DNA of 41,740 nucleotides, taken from NCBI RefSeq assembly GCF_900116665.1, contig NZ_FPBK01000022.1:1-41740 (forward strand), written 5' to 3'. The DNA comes from Pustulibacterium marinum (GTDB lineage: Bacteria; Bacteroidota; Bacteroidia; Flavobacteriales; Flavobacteriaceae). How positions within the stretch are numbered: position 1 is the stretch's first letter; every line of letters begins with the position of its first letter. A model generated the notes under the pieces. That model had not been told where the DNA came from and did no database searches. It was given only the letters and a program-made list of their open reading frames with translations. A program made the position numbers and the translations under genes. Below are positions 1 to 8,628 of the stretch, in pieces.

Positions 1-51
1 TCACGGGCAGTGATACTTTTAATTGTTCTGGCAATCTTTGTTGGACTGTAG
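1..51 (+). other. possible 3' end of a membrane-protein gene cut by the window edge
   Basis: Frame 1 reads a hydrophobic stretch (AVILLIVLAIFVGL) ending at a TAG at 49-51, which would suit the last membrane helix of a protein starting left of the window. Frame 3 is also open to a TAA at 66-68 and reads TGSDTFNCSGNLCWTVGWN, so the frame cannot be decided. No family is assigned. Confidence 0.25.
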
Positions 52-330
52 GTTGGAACACTCTGTAACAGAAAATGAACGTGATTCTTGTCTGAACCTA
101 TTTCCAAAAAGTGAATTTCATATCTATCCTCAATTTCGATACAAGTTCTTTTTAATATTCGATCAACTTTTGGACTCAATACCAATCGACGATACTTCGT
201 TGAACATACCAAATGGTATAATAACAAAGACACATTATGACTTTTATGAAAATGTCTACTTGAGCTCACGCTCAAAGATTACTATTTTTTTCACGCGAGG
301 CAAGCCTCGGGGTATTTACCCGCCTAGAAT
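52..330. other. intergenic stretch with three hairpins
   Basis: No convincing gene. An open frame from a TTG at 23 to 346 contains no ATG codon and runs into the terminator, so it is not called. Three inverted repeats are visible: TTGAGC/GCTCAA (260-275) followed by an AT-rich run, CGAGGC/GCCTCG (296-309), and GGGTA/TACCC (310-321). The last two abut. Their origin is unknown; they may be part of a small repeat element. Confidence 0.5.
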
Positions 331-360
331 AAAAGAAGCCGCTTAAAGCGGCTTCTTTTA
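331..360. terminator. bidirectional intrinsic terminator
   Basis: A near-perfect palindrome has the stem AGAAGCCGCTT/AAGCGGCTTCT flanked by A and T runs on either side, so it works in both directions. It ends the minus-strand Kelch gene, whose stop is at 363, and whatever comes from the left. Confidence 0.85.
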
Positions 361-362
361 TT

Positions 363-1733
363 TTACAACGTATTCATATGAATCACTTTGGTGTTTTCCA
401 ATTGCCGTAAAGAGAGTTTATAACATTTAGATGTAGGTAAAGCTACACCTCTATTTCTATACTGCCCTCCAATAATGTATAAGTCGTTATTATAAATAAA
501 CATATGAGAGCCATATAATTGCAAGTTGATGTAATATTCTTTGAGACTTTTGGTATTTATATTATAGGATGCCAATATTCCATTTTCAAACATATAGATG
601 GAGTTTCCCAGTACTGCTAATGCAGGATATTCCATAGCCGTTCTCAAAGATCCCTCATTTGCCCACTCGCCAGATTTTAAATCAAATGTTTGGATTGATT
701 TAAGTTCCTTCCCGTCAAAACCTCCAATTAAATACACCTTATCTCCAACCAACACAGCGTTTACTTCTTTTGCATCGGGCATATCTTTTAAAGCATACCA
801 ATAACCGCTAGTTGCATCAAAAAGATGAACCTCTTTAGAATATTCTACACTCCCATTTTTGTGTTGCTTTACAGAACCTCCAAACAGCACAAAATTTCCT
901 TTGAAATTAATAGCTCCAAATCTAGTAGCTTCATGAGGATTTGTGTTGTCAAGTATCACGGTATCTTTTGCTATATTGAAAACCTCTGTCATGTTATCTA
1001 AATATTCAAACCGATGATTTTTTGAATAAAACCTACCACCAAGCATATACAAATTATTCTTGTAACTCAACATTTGATGATACGCCCGCTTCCTAAATTT
1101 TTTATCTAAGGTTGCCCAAGAATTATTCTCAATATCATATACATGCATCACATCTGAATATTCCTTAAAGAAATAACTTCTTATCTCTGCCGACCGCAGT
1201 TGTTCCTGCATTGTAGTACTACTTCCTACATTTCCATTATTAAAATCTCCACTTATGAAGGCATTATTTTCCTTAGAAAGATTTCCTCCATCTACATAAA
1301 TTTTATTGCCTTGAAGCACCGCCCCAAAATCAAACAACCTGTCTTTTAGTGAAGCTATTTCTGTATACTGAACTCTTGAATGTAATTTTCGCTTTCCATT
1401 TAAGGTAACTTCATCCAATTGTTCCTCTATCTGTTTTAAATAAATTACTGTTTGTTCCTGTAAATCTTTAAAATCAACTTTATAATCTTCAAATCCCACA
1501 TGAGAAAAAATAAGCTGACTTCTATTTTTTAAGCCTAAACTACTCAATAGTTGAAACTCTCCATCAGCATTTGTGCTAGCAACTAATTTATCTCCTTCCG
1601 AAAATATGTACACATCGGCAACTGGTTTGTCTGTAAGTACATTTAGGACTACTCCTTGAATGTCTTGTGCAAAAATTGGATTAGCGTACATCCAAAAAAC
1701 ACCCATACACAACAATGTCAAAATCTTCCCCAT
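363..1733 (-). CDS. secreted Kelch-repeat protein with N-terminal CarboxypepD_reg-like domain
   Basis: Predicted 456 aa. I chose the ATG at 1733 because it begins a clear signal peptide (MGKILTLLCMGVFWMYANPIFAQ cut to 20: MGKILTLLCMGVFWMYANPI, then FAQ, about residues 1-23); the frame is open up to 1874 but the extra 47 residues look non-coding. After cleavage comes a beta-sandwich of the carboxypeptidase regulatory type (about 24-105, DIQGVVLNVLTDKPVADVYI), common in Bacteroidota exported proteins. From about residue 150 on there are Kelch-like blades with the double glycine (YMLGGRFY, VLFGGSVK, YLIGGFDG, YIIGGQYR), which should form a beta-propeller. Kelch propellers bind proteins or glycans; the substrate cannot be read from sequence. 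It is single, divergent from sdaA and ends at the palindromic terminator. Confidence 0.8.
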   Translation of the reverse strand: MGKILTLLCMGVFWMYANPIFAQDIQGVVLNVLTDKPVADVYIFSEGDKLVASTNADGEFQLLSSLGLKNRSQLIFSHVGFEDYKVDFKDLQEQTVIYLKQIEEQLDEVTLNGKRKLHSRVQYTEIASLKDRLFDFGAVLQGNKIYVDGGNLSKENNAFISGDFNNGNVGSSTTMQEQLRSAEIRSYFFKEYSDVMHVYDIENNSWATLDKKFRKRAYHQMLSYKNNLYMLGGRFYSKNHRFEYLDNMTEVFNIAKDTVILDNTNPHEATRFGAINFKGNFVLFGGSVKQHKNGSVEYSKEVHLFDATSGYWYALKDMPDAKEVNAVLVGDKVYLIGGFDGKELKSIQTFDLKSGEWANEGSLRTAMEYPALAVLGNSIYMFENGILASYNINTKSLKEYYINLQLYGSHMFIYNNDLYIIGGQYRNRGVALPTSKCYKLSLRQLENTKVIHMNTL

Positions 1734-1884
1734 AACATTAGTTTTCCATAAAATTAAGATTTTACTTTCATTCTGTCGAATTTTAAACCCATAAACCTTG
1801 ATAAGATGAAATAAAGTATTACCACAAGCCCATTCAGAAATGTTATATAAAATAAATTCACGGAAACCAAACAATGACTTATCC

Positions 1885-1913
1885 TTGCCAATTACAAACT
1901 AAATGTATCTTTG
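1885..1913 (+). promoter_or_regulatory. sdaA promoter, flavobacterial type
   Basis: TATCTTTG at 1906-1913 is a perfect match to the Bacteroidota -7 box TAnnTTTG. A TTG at 1885-1887 sits 18 nt upstream as the -33 element. The start codon follows at 1941. Confidence 0.6.
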
Positions 1914-1940
1914 CCATTAGACAGAAATCAAAAGAATTTT

Positions 1941-3365
1941 ATGGAGTGTATTAGCGTTTTTGATATGTTGAAAATTGGCGTTGGGCCTTCGAGTTCCCAT
2001 ACATTAGGTCCCTGGCGAGCAGCAGAACGTTGGTTAGAAGAACTCAAAGAAGACCATTATTTTCATAAAGTTTCCAGTGTTCAGGTTTTATTATATGGTT
2101 CTTTATCACTTACCGGAAAAGGGCATGCTACCGATATAGCGGCCATGCTAGGCTTATGCGGACAAGATCCGGAAACCATGCCTACCGAAGCAATTCCTAC
2201 CATTATTGAAACTATACAAAACAACAAACAACTTCCTTTAGGAGGCACACATACAATTGCTTTTAATGCTGAAAATGATATAATTTTTAACCGAGAATTT
2301 CTTCCGTTTCATTCTAATGGAATTCGATTTCAAGCAACCTTAAAAACCGGAGAATTCTTAGAAGAAACCTTCTACTCTATTGGTGGCGGATTCGTTGTAA
2401 AGGAAGAACGTAGTAATTCTAAAGAAAACAAAGCTTTATTTAAGTCGTTTCCATATCCGGTACAAAATGGTACGGAGTTGTTGGCCGCTTGTAAACAAGA
2501 GGGCAAAAGCATTTCGGAATTGGTTTGGGAAAACGAATTATCACTGCGCGAACCAGAAGCTATTGACGCCGGATTACAACGTATTTGGGATGTAATGCTC
2601 AACTGTATGTATACCGGATGCCATACCGAAGGTGTTTTACCGGGCGGATTGAACGTTCGCAGACGTGCCTTTGATACCCACAAAAACCTCATCGGGGATG
2701 TTTCATATACAGATCCGGAAAGTTGGTTGAATGCCATTAGAAATACCGAAGTTAAATTTCGTCAGATTCTAAAATGGGTGAGCTGTTTTGCGCTTTCTGT
2801 AAACGAAGTAAATGCTTCTTTGGGGAGAGTGGTTACAGCCCCTACCAACGGAAGTGCCGGCGTTATTCCAGCAGTACTTATGTACTATTTAACTATTGAA
2901 AATCACAAAGCTAAGTTCCACCACATCAGACAATTCTTTTTAGTCGCGGGAGAAATCGGAAGTATTTTTAAAAAAGGTGCTACCATCTCTGCAGCTATGG
3001 GCGGTTGCCAGGCCGAGATCGGCGTATCGTCTGCCATGGCTGCCGGGGCACTCACCGAACTTATGGGCGGTACGCCTGAACAGGTTTTAGTAGCGGCCGA
3101 AATTGCTATGGAACACCATTTAGGTCTTACCTGCGATCCTATTGGCGGCCTTGTGCAAGTACCTTGTATAGAGCGAAATGCCATGGGTGCTATCAAGGCG
3201 ATTAACGCAGCCGAATTGGCTATAGATACCGATCCGTTGAATACCAAAGTACCGTTAGACAAAGTGGTGAATACCATGTGGGAAACCGCCAAAGACATGA
3301 ATACCAAATACAAAGAAACTTCTGAAGGTGGTTTGGCCGTTGCTGTGATGCTTTCGGATTGTTAA
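1941..3365 (+). CDS. sdaA: L-serine ammonia-lyase, iron-sulfur type, single chain
   Basis: 474 aa. Deaminates L-serine to pyruvate and ammonia in the cytoplasm with a [4Fe-4S] cluster. The N-terminal domain opens with the family hallmark [20 protein letters not shown]. Three cysteines in the C-terminal domain, C356 (GGCQAEIG), C398 (LTCDPIGG) and C409 (VPCIERNA), have the spacing of the cluster ligands in E. coli SdaA. Alpha and beta domains are fused, as in Gram-negative enzymes, and the length is normal. I chose ATG 1941 rather than the in-frame TTG at 1911, because 1911 lies inside the -7 box and [10 protein letters not shown] is the usual start in relatives. The gene faces the araC-type gene tail to tail with only 3 nt between them. 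Confidence 0.93.
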   Translation: MECISVFDMLKIGVGPSSSHTLGPWRAAERWLEELKEDHYFHKVSSVQVLLYGSLSLTGKGHATDIAAMLGLCGQDPETMPTEAIPTIIETIQNNKQLPLGGTHTIAFNAENDIIFNREFLPFHSNGIRFQATLKTGEFLEETFYSIGGGFVVKEERSNSKENKALFKSFPYPVQNGTELLAACKQEGKSISELVWENELSLREPEAIDAGLQRIWDVMLNCMYTGCHTEGVLPGGLNVRRRAFDTHKNLIGDVSYTDPESWLNAIRNTEVKFRQILKWVSCFALSVNEVNASLGRVVTAPTNGSAGVIPAVLMYYLTIENHKAKFHHIRQFFLVAGEIGSIFKKGATISAAMGGCQAEIGVSSAMAAGALTELMGGTPEQVLVAAEIAMEHHLGLTCDPIGGLVQVPCIERNAMGAIKAINAAELAIDTDPLNTKVPLDKVVNTMWETAKDMNTKYKETSEGGLAVAVMLSDC

Positions 3366-3368
3366 TAT

Positions 3369-4217
3369 TTAGGAATTGATGAGGGTATTGTCGTGTACAG
3401 CTACATGATGTTTTACATCGGTTTGGAATTCCTGAGGCGTTTGCCCTGAATGTTGTTTAAAGAATCTGCTGAAATACGAGCGGTCTTTAAAGCCTAAATT
3501 AAACGCAATTTCCTTAATGGTGTTTTCACTGTGAATAATTTGTCTTTTCGCCTCTAGCACTACCCTATCATGAATCAATTGCACCGCCGTTTTGTTCAGT
3601 TTCTCTTTTAAAATCTGATTCAAACGTTTGGCACTCAATCCTAATTTTCCGGCATAAAAGTCTGCGGTACGCTCTTCCATATAATTGGTTTCTAACAACA
3701 GCATAAACTCATACACGCGCTTTTCATTAATGTCTTGCTTGGTAAAATGCTCTTCTTTTAACTGAATCAACTTCAATAAAAACACTTTCAACAAGGCTTT
3801 TATCATAATCAATTGCATGTCTTCTTTCTCATACTCATCCATCAAAAGTTGGAATACCTGCGCCAAGCTTTCAGATGTTTCTTCATTCACCTGCAAACAA
3901 GAGAATTCGCCCTGAATGTTAAACATTCGGAACACATCTAACAGAAATTCTTTTAAATCTCCTTCTAATAATTCACGTTTAAAAGAGATAAGCACTCCGT
4001 TTTTTCCTGCTTTGTTCAATTGATGAACCCGATACGGCGGAATCAGATATATCCAATCACCTTTCAAAGTTTGAAAACTATGTTGAAGCTCATGCAAAGC
4101 CTCTTCGTTGCGTAACCATACGATTTCGAAAAACTCCTTTCGCGCCGGATCTTCCAAATAAGCAGGCGGACAATTATCTAAATTTCTAATGTATAAAACT
4201 TTGTTCTGTAGCGTCAT
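3369..4217 (-). CDS. AraC-family transcriptional regulator, likely regulator of hxlBA
   Basis: 282 aa. The last ~100 residues form the AraC double helix-turn-helix (DFYAGKLGLSAKRLNQILKE, then the second helix pair around IKEIAFNLGFKDRSYFSRFF and QTPQEF). The N-terminal ~150 residues resemble the small cupin-like sensor domain of flavobacterial AraC proteins, but no ligand can be named. It is divergent from hxlB with a 175-bp gap that contains a 20-bp direct repeat and an activator-type promoter, so control of hxlBA, probably activation in response to formaldehyde or a sugar signal, is a reasonable inference. It is unlike the HxlR (MarR-like) regulator of Bacillus subtilis. Confidence 0.85.
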   Translation of the reverse strand: MTLQNKVLYIRNLDNCPPAYLEDPARKEFFEIVWLRNEEALHELQHSFQTLKGDWIYLIPPYRVHQLNKAGKNGVLISFKRELLEGDLKEFLLDVFRMFNIQGEFSCLQVNEETSESLAQVFQLLMDEYEKEDMQLIMIKALLKVFLLKLIQLKEEHFTKQDINEKRVYEFMLLLETNYMEERTADFYAGKLGLSAKRLNQILKEKLNKTAVQLIHDRVVLEAKRQIIHSENTIKEIAFNLGFKDRSYFSRFFKQHSGQTPQEFQTDVKHHVAVHDNTLINS

Positions 4218-4261
4218 TTTCTCTATTCATTTTTCAGTAGGAAACACCTCTATTTCCATAA

Positions 4262-4333
4262 TGTACCACAAAGCTACCAAATAACACCACAAGTTGTAGC
4301 GCTCTGAGCAAATTGTACCACACAACTATCAGA
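4262..4333. promoter_or_regulatory. direct repeat, likely AraC-type operator
   Basis: Two 20-bp direct repeats, 4262-4281 (TGTACCACAAAGCTACCAAA) and 4314-4333, agree at 16 of 20 positions and are 52 bp apart, about five helical turns. A partial copy of the ACCACA core lies between them. Long direct repeats next to a divergent AraC gene are the usual operator form for this family. Confidence 0.5.
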
Positions 4334-4363
4334 TTGTATACAAATAGCGCCAACATTCCCTCC

Positions 4364-4371
4364 TAGTTTTG
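4364..4371 (+). promoter_or_regulatory. hxlBA promoter -7 box
   Basis: TAGTTTTG is a perfect TAnnTTTG. The nearest TTG (4334-4336) is 27 nt upstream, too far for a good -33 element. This suggests an activator-dependent promoter, in line with the direct repeat that ends at 4333. Confidence 0.5.
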
Positions 4372-4392
4372 CCCTGTAAACAACTAAATGCT

Positions 4393-4977
4393 ATGAACTA
4401 TACAGAAACCCCTACAACAGCAGAAGCAGTTCAGGATGCTTTAGAGATGATTTTAGATGAGCATCAGTTAATGTACAATCAGCTAAGTTTTGACAACGTT
4501 CCGGAAGTGATCAATGCTATCAAAAATGCAAAAAGTATTTTCTTGTTGGGCGCAGGCCGTACCGGATTTATGATAAAAGCGGCCGCAATGCGATTGATGC
4601 ATTTAGGATTTCAGGTGCATGTGGTAGGCGAAACTACTACTCCTGCCATTGGCGAAGGTGATCTATTGATTGCCGGATCTGGTTCGGGTACCACAGGAAA
4701 CATTGTAAAAGCTGCCCAAACTGCACAAAAAAGCGGTGCTGCTATTGTTTGCTTTACCACCAATACCGAATCGCCTTTAGCACAACTTGCTACGCATACA
4801 GTACAGATTCCTGCTGCAGGAAAACAAGAATTAAAAGAAGCTGTATCGCACCAATATGCGGGAAGCTTGTTTGAGCAATCGTTCCTTTTGATCTTCGATG
4901 CTATCATACAACACTTATGGCAAGATGCTGGTGTTAGCAGAGAGGAATTATGGAAGCGCCATGCCAACATGGAATAA
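4393..4977 (+). CDS. hxlB: 6-phospho-3-hexuloisomerase
   Basis: 194 aa. Converts D-arabino-hex-3-ulose 6-phosphate to fructose 6-phosphate, the second step of formaldehyde fixation by the RuMP route. It is a single SIS (sugar isomerase) domain with the phosphosugar-binding segments SIFLLGAGRTGFMIKAAAMR and LLIAGSGSGTTGNIVKAA, and the length is typical. ATG 4393 is chosen; the frame extends to a TTG at 4369, but that codon lies within the promoter -7 box. hxlA follows 48 nt later, giving the order hxlB-hxlA. Confidence 0.9.
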   Translation: MNYTETPTTAEAVQDALEMILDEHQLMYNQLSFDNVPEVINAIKNAKSIFLLGAGRTGFMIKAAAMRLMHLGFQVHVVGETTTPAIGEGDLLIAGSGSGTTGNIVKAAQTAQKSGAAIVCFTTNTESPLAQLATHTVQIPAAGKQELKEAVSHQYAGSLFEQSFLLIFDAIIQHLWQDAGVSREELWKRHANME

Positions 4978-5025
4978 ATACAAGATAAAATTAAGTTGAA
5001 TATACATTTTTAAACACTGATTATT

Positions 5026-5652
5026 ATGGCTAAATTACAAGTAGCAATCGATTTATTAACTACCGAAGATGCTATTGCATTAGCAACTAAAGTAGCTCCT
5101 TATATTGATATTATTGAACTGGGTACTCCCCTTATCAAAAGTGAAGGATTAAGCGTTATTACCGCTATGAAAGAGGCTTTCCCAGACAAAAAAGTTTTCG
5201 CTGATTTTAAAACTGCAGACGCAGGTGCTTTAGAAGCAGAAATGGCTTTCAAAGCTGGTGCAGATTATATCACCATCTTAGGAGCTGTGGATGATGCAAC
5301 TATTGCCGGAGCTGTAGCAAAAGCTAAAGAATACAACCGTGCTGTAGTAGTAGATACTATTGGCGTTGCAGACCGTGTGAAGCGTGCACAAGAAGTTTCT
5401 AAACTAGGTGTTGAGTTTGTAGAATTACATGCTGGTTTAGATGAGCAAGCTAAAGACGGCTACTCTATCCAAGTATTAATTGACGAAGCAACTAATGCAG
5501 GTGTACCGGTATCTATAGCAGGTGGTGTCAACATCAACAGCATTGCAGACGTTAAGAAATCTGGAGCTGTAGTTGCCGTAGCTGGTGGTGCTATTTATGG
5601 TGCTGAAGATCCTGCTGCTGCTGCAAAAGCTTTGAAAGAAGCATTAGCATAA
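5026..5652 (+). CDS. hxlA: 3-hexulose-6-phosphate synthase
   Basis: 208 aa. Condenses formaldehyde with ribulose 5-phosphate to hexulose 6-phosphate. It is a TIM barrel of the orotidine-phosphate decarboxylase superfamily: the start AIDLLTTEDA, the DxKxxD motif ADFKTADAG (D60, K62, D65; Mg and substrate binding), and the C-terminal phosphate loop SIAGGVN...VAVAGGAIYG are all present. With hxlB it makes a complete formaldehyde-fixing module; in a heterotroph this is normally for detoxification. It ends 24 nt before a strong terminator. Confidence 0.92.
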   Translation: MAKLQVAIDLLTTEDAIALATKVAPYIDIIELGTPLIKSEGLSVITAMKEAFPDKKVFADFKTADAGALEAEMAFKAGADYITILGAVDDATIAGAVAKAKEYNRAVVVDTIGVADRVKRAQEVSKLGVEFVELHAGLDEQAKDGYSIQVLIDEATNAGVPVSIAGGVNINSIADVKKSGAVVAVAGGAIYGAEDPAAAAKALKEALA

Positions 5653-5676
5653 TCTGTAAAACAACATAAAAACAAT

Positions 5677-5705
5677 AAAAGCCATAAGTCTCTTATGGCT
5701 TTTTT
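5677..5705 (+). terminator. hxlBA terminator
   Basis: The stem AAAAGCCATAAG/CTTATGGCTTTT has a 3-nt loop and runs into T residues. Confidence 0.85.
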
Positions 5706-5865
5706 ACATTCCTAAAATTACTGCAATATTAAATTTATTTTACCTGCGAGTTAAGTTCAAAATCAAATCTTCAAAAACATAACTATTGGGTAAAAATTAG
5801 GTAATATTCAAAGCACTTTCAATTAGTATTTTTATCATTTATCAAACTGTATAAAAGTAGGCTTC

Positions 5866-6088
5866 TCAAAAAGATTTACATACTGATAGAGTTTGAAGTG
5901 TTATTGATACTTGTGTTGTACTTAAAGTGATCTCAACATCACTTGACAAGCACTCACGTGGAGAATATAGATAGAAAGAAAAACTACGTGGGTTCTTGTT
6001 TAGAGCAGTTGCTAAACAAGTAGAGAGATTTCCCGATTGGGGATACTTCATTAAAGAAACTCCGACTACCGACATGGTCGGAGTTTTT
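5866..6088 (+). ncRNA. candidate structured non-coding RNA with terminator
   Basis: Between hxlA and the next gene lies a run of inverted repeats. They include AAGTGAT/ATCACTT with a 6-nt loop (about 5927-5946), a weaker outer pairing GTGTTGT with ACAAgCAC around it, CTTGTTTAG/CTAAACAAG (5995-6003 and 6012-6020), and an intrinsic terminator AAACTCCGAC/GTCGGAGTTT (6057-6086). The terminator has no coding region in front of it on the plus strand. A structured small RNA is the simplest reading. The strand follows from the T tract. No known family was recognised, and the 5' end is a guess. A decayed gene is the alternative, since one frame reads LFRAVAKQVERFPDWGYFIK after a stop. Confidence 0.4.
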
Positions 6089-6274
6089 GCTTTCTATCCT
6101 TGGCGCTTCATAGCATATTTATTCACTAGCAACATTTTATGGTAAAAAATAGCTTTTTAACAACTCCTAAAATGTTTTAGCTCGCTAATTTTTCATCAAA
6201 AAAAGCTAACATACTATAAAATTGAAAGCTGTTAATGGCTTAAATTCGTCATACATCACAAACACTTTCAACTT

Positions 6275-8146
6275 ATGAAACACCATTTCACGCACCCGGC
6301 TACAGCGGTTATAAAACTACTGATAGCCATTTTCTGTATCGGTAATTTGTTCAGTTGCGATGACGATACGGATCCCATACCGGAAGAAGAAACTCCAGTT
6401 GTTGTTTCCGAATTAGCCATTTACAAACCTCTAGAGTTTGGAGACATGGATTATAACAACAACTCAAGTACGTGGTCTTTTGAACGTAGTAGAGAATCAG
6501 ACCATTTTATTGTTTTTTGGGATACAGCGTATGGCACAAACGACCCAAACGATGCTGAAATTCCCGCAACGTACAGAGTGGATATCGACGATCTTTTGAG
6601 TAAAGCGGAAGCATTCTATGCGCTTAACGTAGACGAACTCTTATTTGCGCAAACCGGATTAGGCTATTCTCAACTAGACACCTATAAAATGATGATCTTT
6701 CTATATTATCAAGATGAATGGCTCGCTACAGGATCAGGATACGATGATGTTATTGGTGCTTTATGGGTAAATCCTAGTACATGTCAACCTGTTGGTAGTA
6801 CCATTGCACACGAGATAGGTCATTCTTTTCAATACCAGGTTTTTGCCGATCTGGGTGGCGGAAGCGGATTTAGATATGGCTTTGGGGGTAACGGCGGGAA
6901 TACCTTTTGGGAACAAACAGCGCAATGGCAATCATTTCAAACATATCAGGAGGAAGCCTTTACTACCTATTATCTAGACGACTATTTTGCTAATTACTTT
7001 AAGCATCCGCTACATGAAGACTACCGATATGCCAGCTACTGGTTACTGAATTATTGGTCAGATATTCACGGAAAGGAAATCATCGGTCAGGTTTGGCGAG
7101 AAGCACAACAACCGGAAGATCCTATCGAAGCATACCAACGTTTAACAGGGATAGACAATACCACTTTCAACGACGAAATTTATGATGCAGCCAGCAAATT
7201 TGCTACCTGGGATTTAGATTATAATGCTATCAGAACGTACGGAGAAGACTATCAACACCAGTTTGCATATCAATTTGATGCCTTAGAAGGTGGAACTTTA
7301 CGCTCTTCCTACGCTACCACACCACAAACAGCAGGCTACAATGTAGTGCCTCTTTCTTTACCGGAAAACAATACAACCATTTCGGTAGCATTTACCGGAC
7401 TTATAAATGAAGCAGGCTACAATACGGTAGCCGATCCTTCAAGAGCTGGTTGGCGTTATGGATTTGTAGCACTTTTAGAAAACGGAACCCGAGTGTATAG
7501 CGACATGCAAACCGGAAGCACAAGCACCTCAACCGCTACTTTTGAAGTTCCTGAAAATGCCGCGGATCTTTATTTGGTGGTTACAGGAGCTCCCACTACC
7601 TACGCTGAGCATCCTTGGGACGACGAACCTTCTAACGATGATCAATGGCCCTACACAGTAAGTTTTACCAACACCAACGTAAGCGGTTATGTTGTATTTA
7701 ATGGTGATGAAACACCTGAAGATGTTGATTTCACTTTTGATATAGCACTTACTGCAGATGATACCAACTATACCAGCATTACACAAAACATCCCTACAGC
7801 GCAACTAGCAACAGCATTTGTACTACAACCATCAGAAATTTCTAGTTTGATAGGGACCAACATTGTATTCTATGCAGAGGAAAGTGACGGAAACCTATCT
7901 GAAGAATATACCGCCAATGGGTATGGGCATTGGTTTGATGCCAATGGAGATGTCATTGGTTGGGGCGAAAGCGCCGTTTTATTTTCAGAATTTGACGAGG
8001 CAGCCCTCAGCTTTTCTGTAGGGCAATATCCTACCCACGCACTTGCAGGTACCACGTATACCATTAAACAAGCGTTGGTCTACACTCCGGAAAATGGGAA
8101 CAGTGTTACTGCTACGTTTACCTTCCACGTGACCATGACGGAATAA
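6275..8146 (+). CDS. surface lipoprotein, putative zinc metallopeptidase-like (DUF6055-type)
   Basis: 623 aa. The signal peptide ends in the lipobox LFSC (C28), followed by DDDTD; acidic residues after the cysteine match the surface-export signal of Bacteroidota lipoproteins. Residues about 50-340 contain a zinc-binding HExxH in STIAHEIGHSFQYQ, with W- and Y-rich flanks, resembling the DUF6055 family of predicted metallopeptidases. From about 350 on, beta-rich modules (repeated threonine and asparagine, FTNTNVSGYVVFNGDETPED) look like carbohydrate- or wall-binding domains. Substrate unknown; a third zinc ligand cannot be fixed by eye. It stands alone, with a hairpin and a terminator downstream. 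Confidence 0.7.
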   Translation: MKHHFTHPATAVIKLLIAIFCIGNLFSCDDDTDPIPEEETPVVVSELAIYKPLEFGDMDYNNNSSTWSFERSRESDHFIVFWDTAYGTNDPNDAEIPATYRVDIDDLLSKAEAFYALNVDELLFAQTGLGYSQLDTYKMMIFLYYQDEWLATGSGYDDVIGALWVNPSTCQPVGSTIAHEIGHSFQYQVFADLGGGSGFRYGFGGNGGNTFWEQTAQWQSFQTYQEEAFTTYYLDDYFANYFKHPLHEDYRYASYWLLNYWSDIHGKEIIGQVWREAQQPEDPIEAYQRLTGIDNTTFNDEIYDAASKFATWDLDYNAIRTYGEDYQHQFAYQFDALEGGTLRSSYATTPQTAGYNVVPLSLPENNTTISVAFTGLINEAGYNTVADPSRAGWRYGFVALLENGTRVYSDMQTGSTSTSTATFEVPENAADLYLVVTGAPTTYAEHPWDDEPSNDDQWPYTVSFTNTNVSGYVVFNGDETPEDVDFTFDIALTADDTNYTSITQNIPTAQLATAFVLQPSEISSLIGTNIVFYAEESDGNLSEEYTANGYGHWFDANGDVIGWGESAVLFSEFDEAALSFSVGQYPTHALAGTTYTIKQALVYTPENGNSVTATFTFHVTMTE

Positions 8147-8163
8147 TGTTATTATTTTTTTAA

Positions 8164-8199
8164 AAAAGTATAAATAATGAGATCATAATTTATACTTTT
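8164..8199. other. AT-rich 12-bp inverted repeat
   Basis: AAAAGTATAAAT/ATTTATACTTTT is a perfect 12-bp inverted repeat with a 12-nt loop, starting 18 nt after the peptidase stop codon. It may be a weak terminator or mRNA end structure. Confidence 0.5.
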
Positions 8200-8238
8200 A
8201 CAACGAAGCGCGGGAGCAATCTCAAGCTTCCTCGTAAT

Positions 8239-8270
8239 AGCCAGTTCTTATGAATTGGCTTTTATGTTTT
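8239..8270 (+). terminator. terminator after the peptidase gene
   Basis: The stem AGCCAGTTC/GAATTGGCT (one mismatch) has a TTAT loop and is followed by TTTATGTTTT. Confidence 0.6.
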
Positions 8271-8332
8271 ATCTTGTTCAATATGCTACTGTTACCTTTA
8301 GATGGTTCATTTTTAAATCAAATAAACCTCTT

Positions 8333-8440
8333 AAAATCGGTTTCAGAATTGCGAAGCAATCATGATTCTATTAAAACCGAACAGCTGATAAATAATTGCT
8401 TATCCATCAGCTGAGCTTTGCCCGGCTCGCAAGCCTGACA
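8333..8440 (-). ncRNA. candidate small RNA in tandem unit A
   Basis: On the minus strand TATTTTTG (8444-8451) is a perfect -7 box. The sequence after it folds into the CAGCTGAT/ATCAGCTG hairpin. It then forms a long imperfect hairpin closed by TCGGTTT/AAACCGA, with AGAAT and ATTGC pairs inside, and ends in TTTT. This is the layout of a ~105-nt sRNA gene. The T run is short and no -33 TTG is seen, so this is tentative. Confidence 0.3.
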
Positions 8441-8519
8441 TTACAAAAATATAAAACTTAAGGTTGTGAATTGCTTTAGCTCCAATTTTTATTGCTCTTT
8501 TGGAGTCGCTGAACCTCAT

Positions 8520-8628
8520 AAAATCGGTTTCAGAATTGCGAAGTAATCATAAATTCCATTAAAAATCGAACAGCTGATAAATAATTGCTTATCCATCAGC
8601 TGAGCTTTGCCCGGCTCGCGAGCCTGAC
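8520..8628 (-). ncRNA. candidate small RNA in tandem unit B
   Basis: Second copy of the element in unit A, with the same -7 box and the same central hairpin. The terminator-like stem is weakened by A-C mismatches (TCGATTT against AAACCGA), so this copy may be decaying. Confidence 0.25.

Noticed and set aside
23-346. 107-codon open frame on the plus strand
   Set aside because: It starts at TTG, has no ATG anywhere, resembles no family and runs into the terminator palindrome.
1911-1940. Upstream TTG start for sdaA
   Set aside because: The TTG lies inside the promoter -7 box, and the ATG at 1941 matches the family start.
2372-2737. Long antisense frames inside sdaA, also in cas1, glnN, glnA and others
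   Set aside because: They are mirror frames of strongly supported genes with no family match.
5866-6075. 69-codon minus-strand open frame
   Set aside because: It overlaps the hairpins and terminator of the candidate RNA and has no recognisable domain.
5866-6088. 6S RNA at this site
   Set aside because: A much better 6S structure with the expected zapA neighbour is at 28347-28518.
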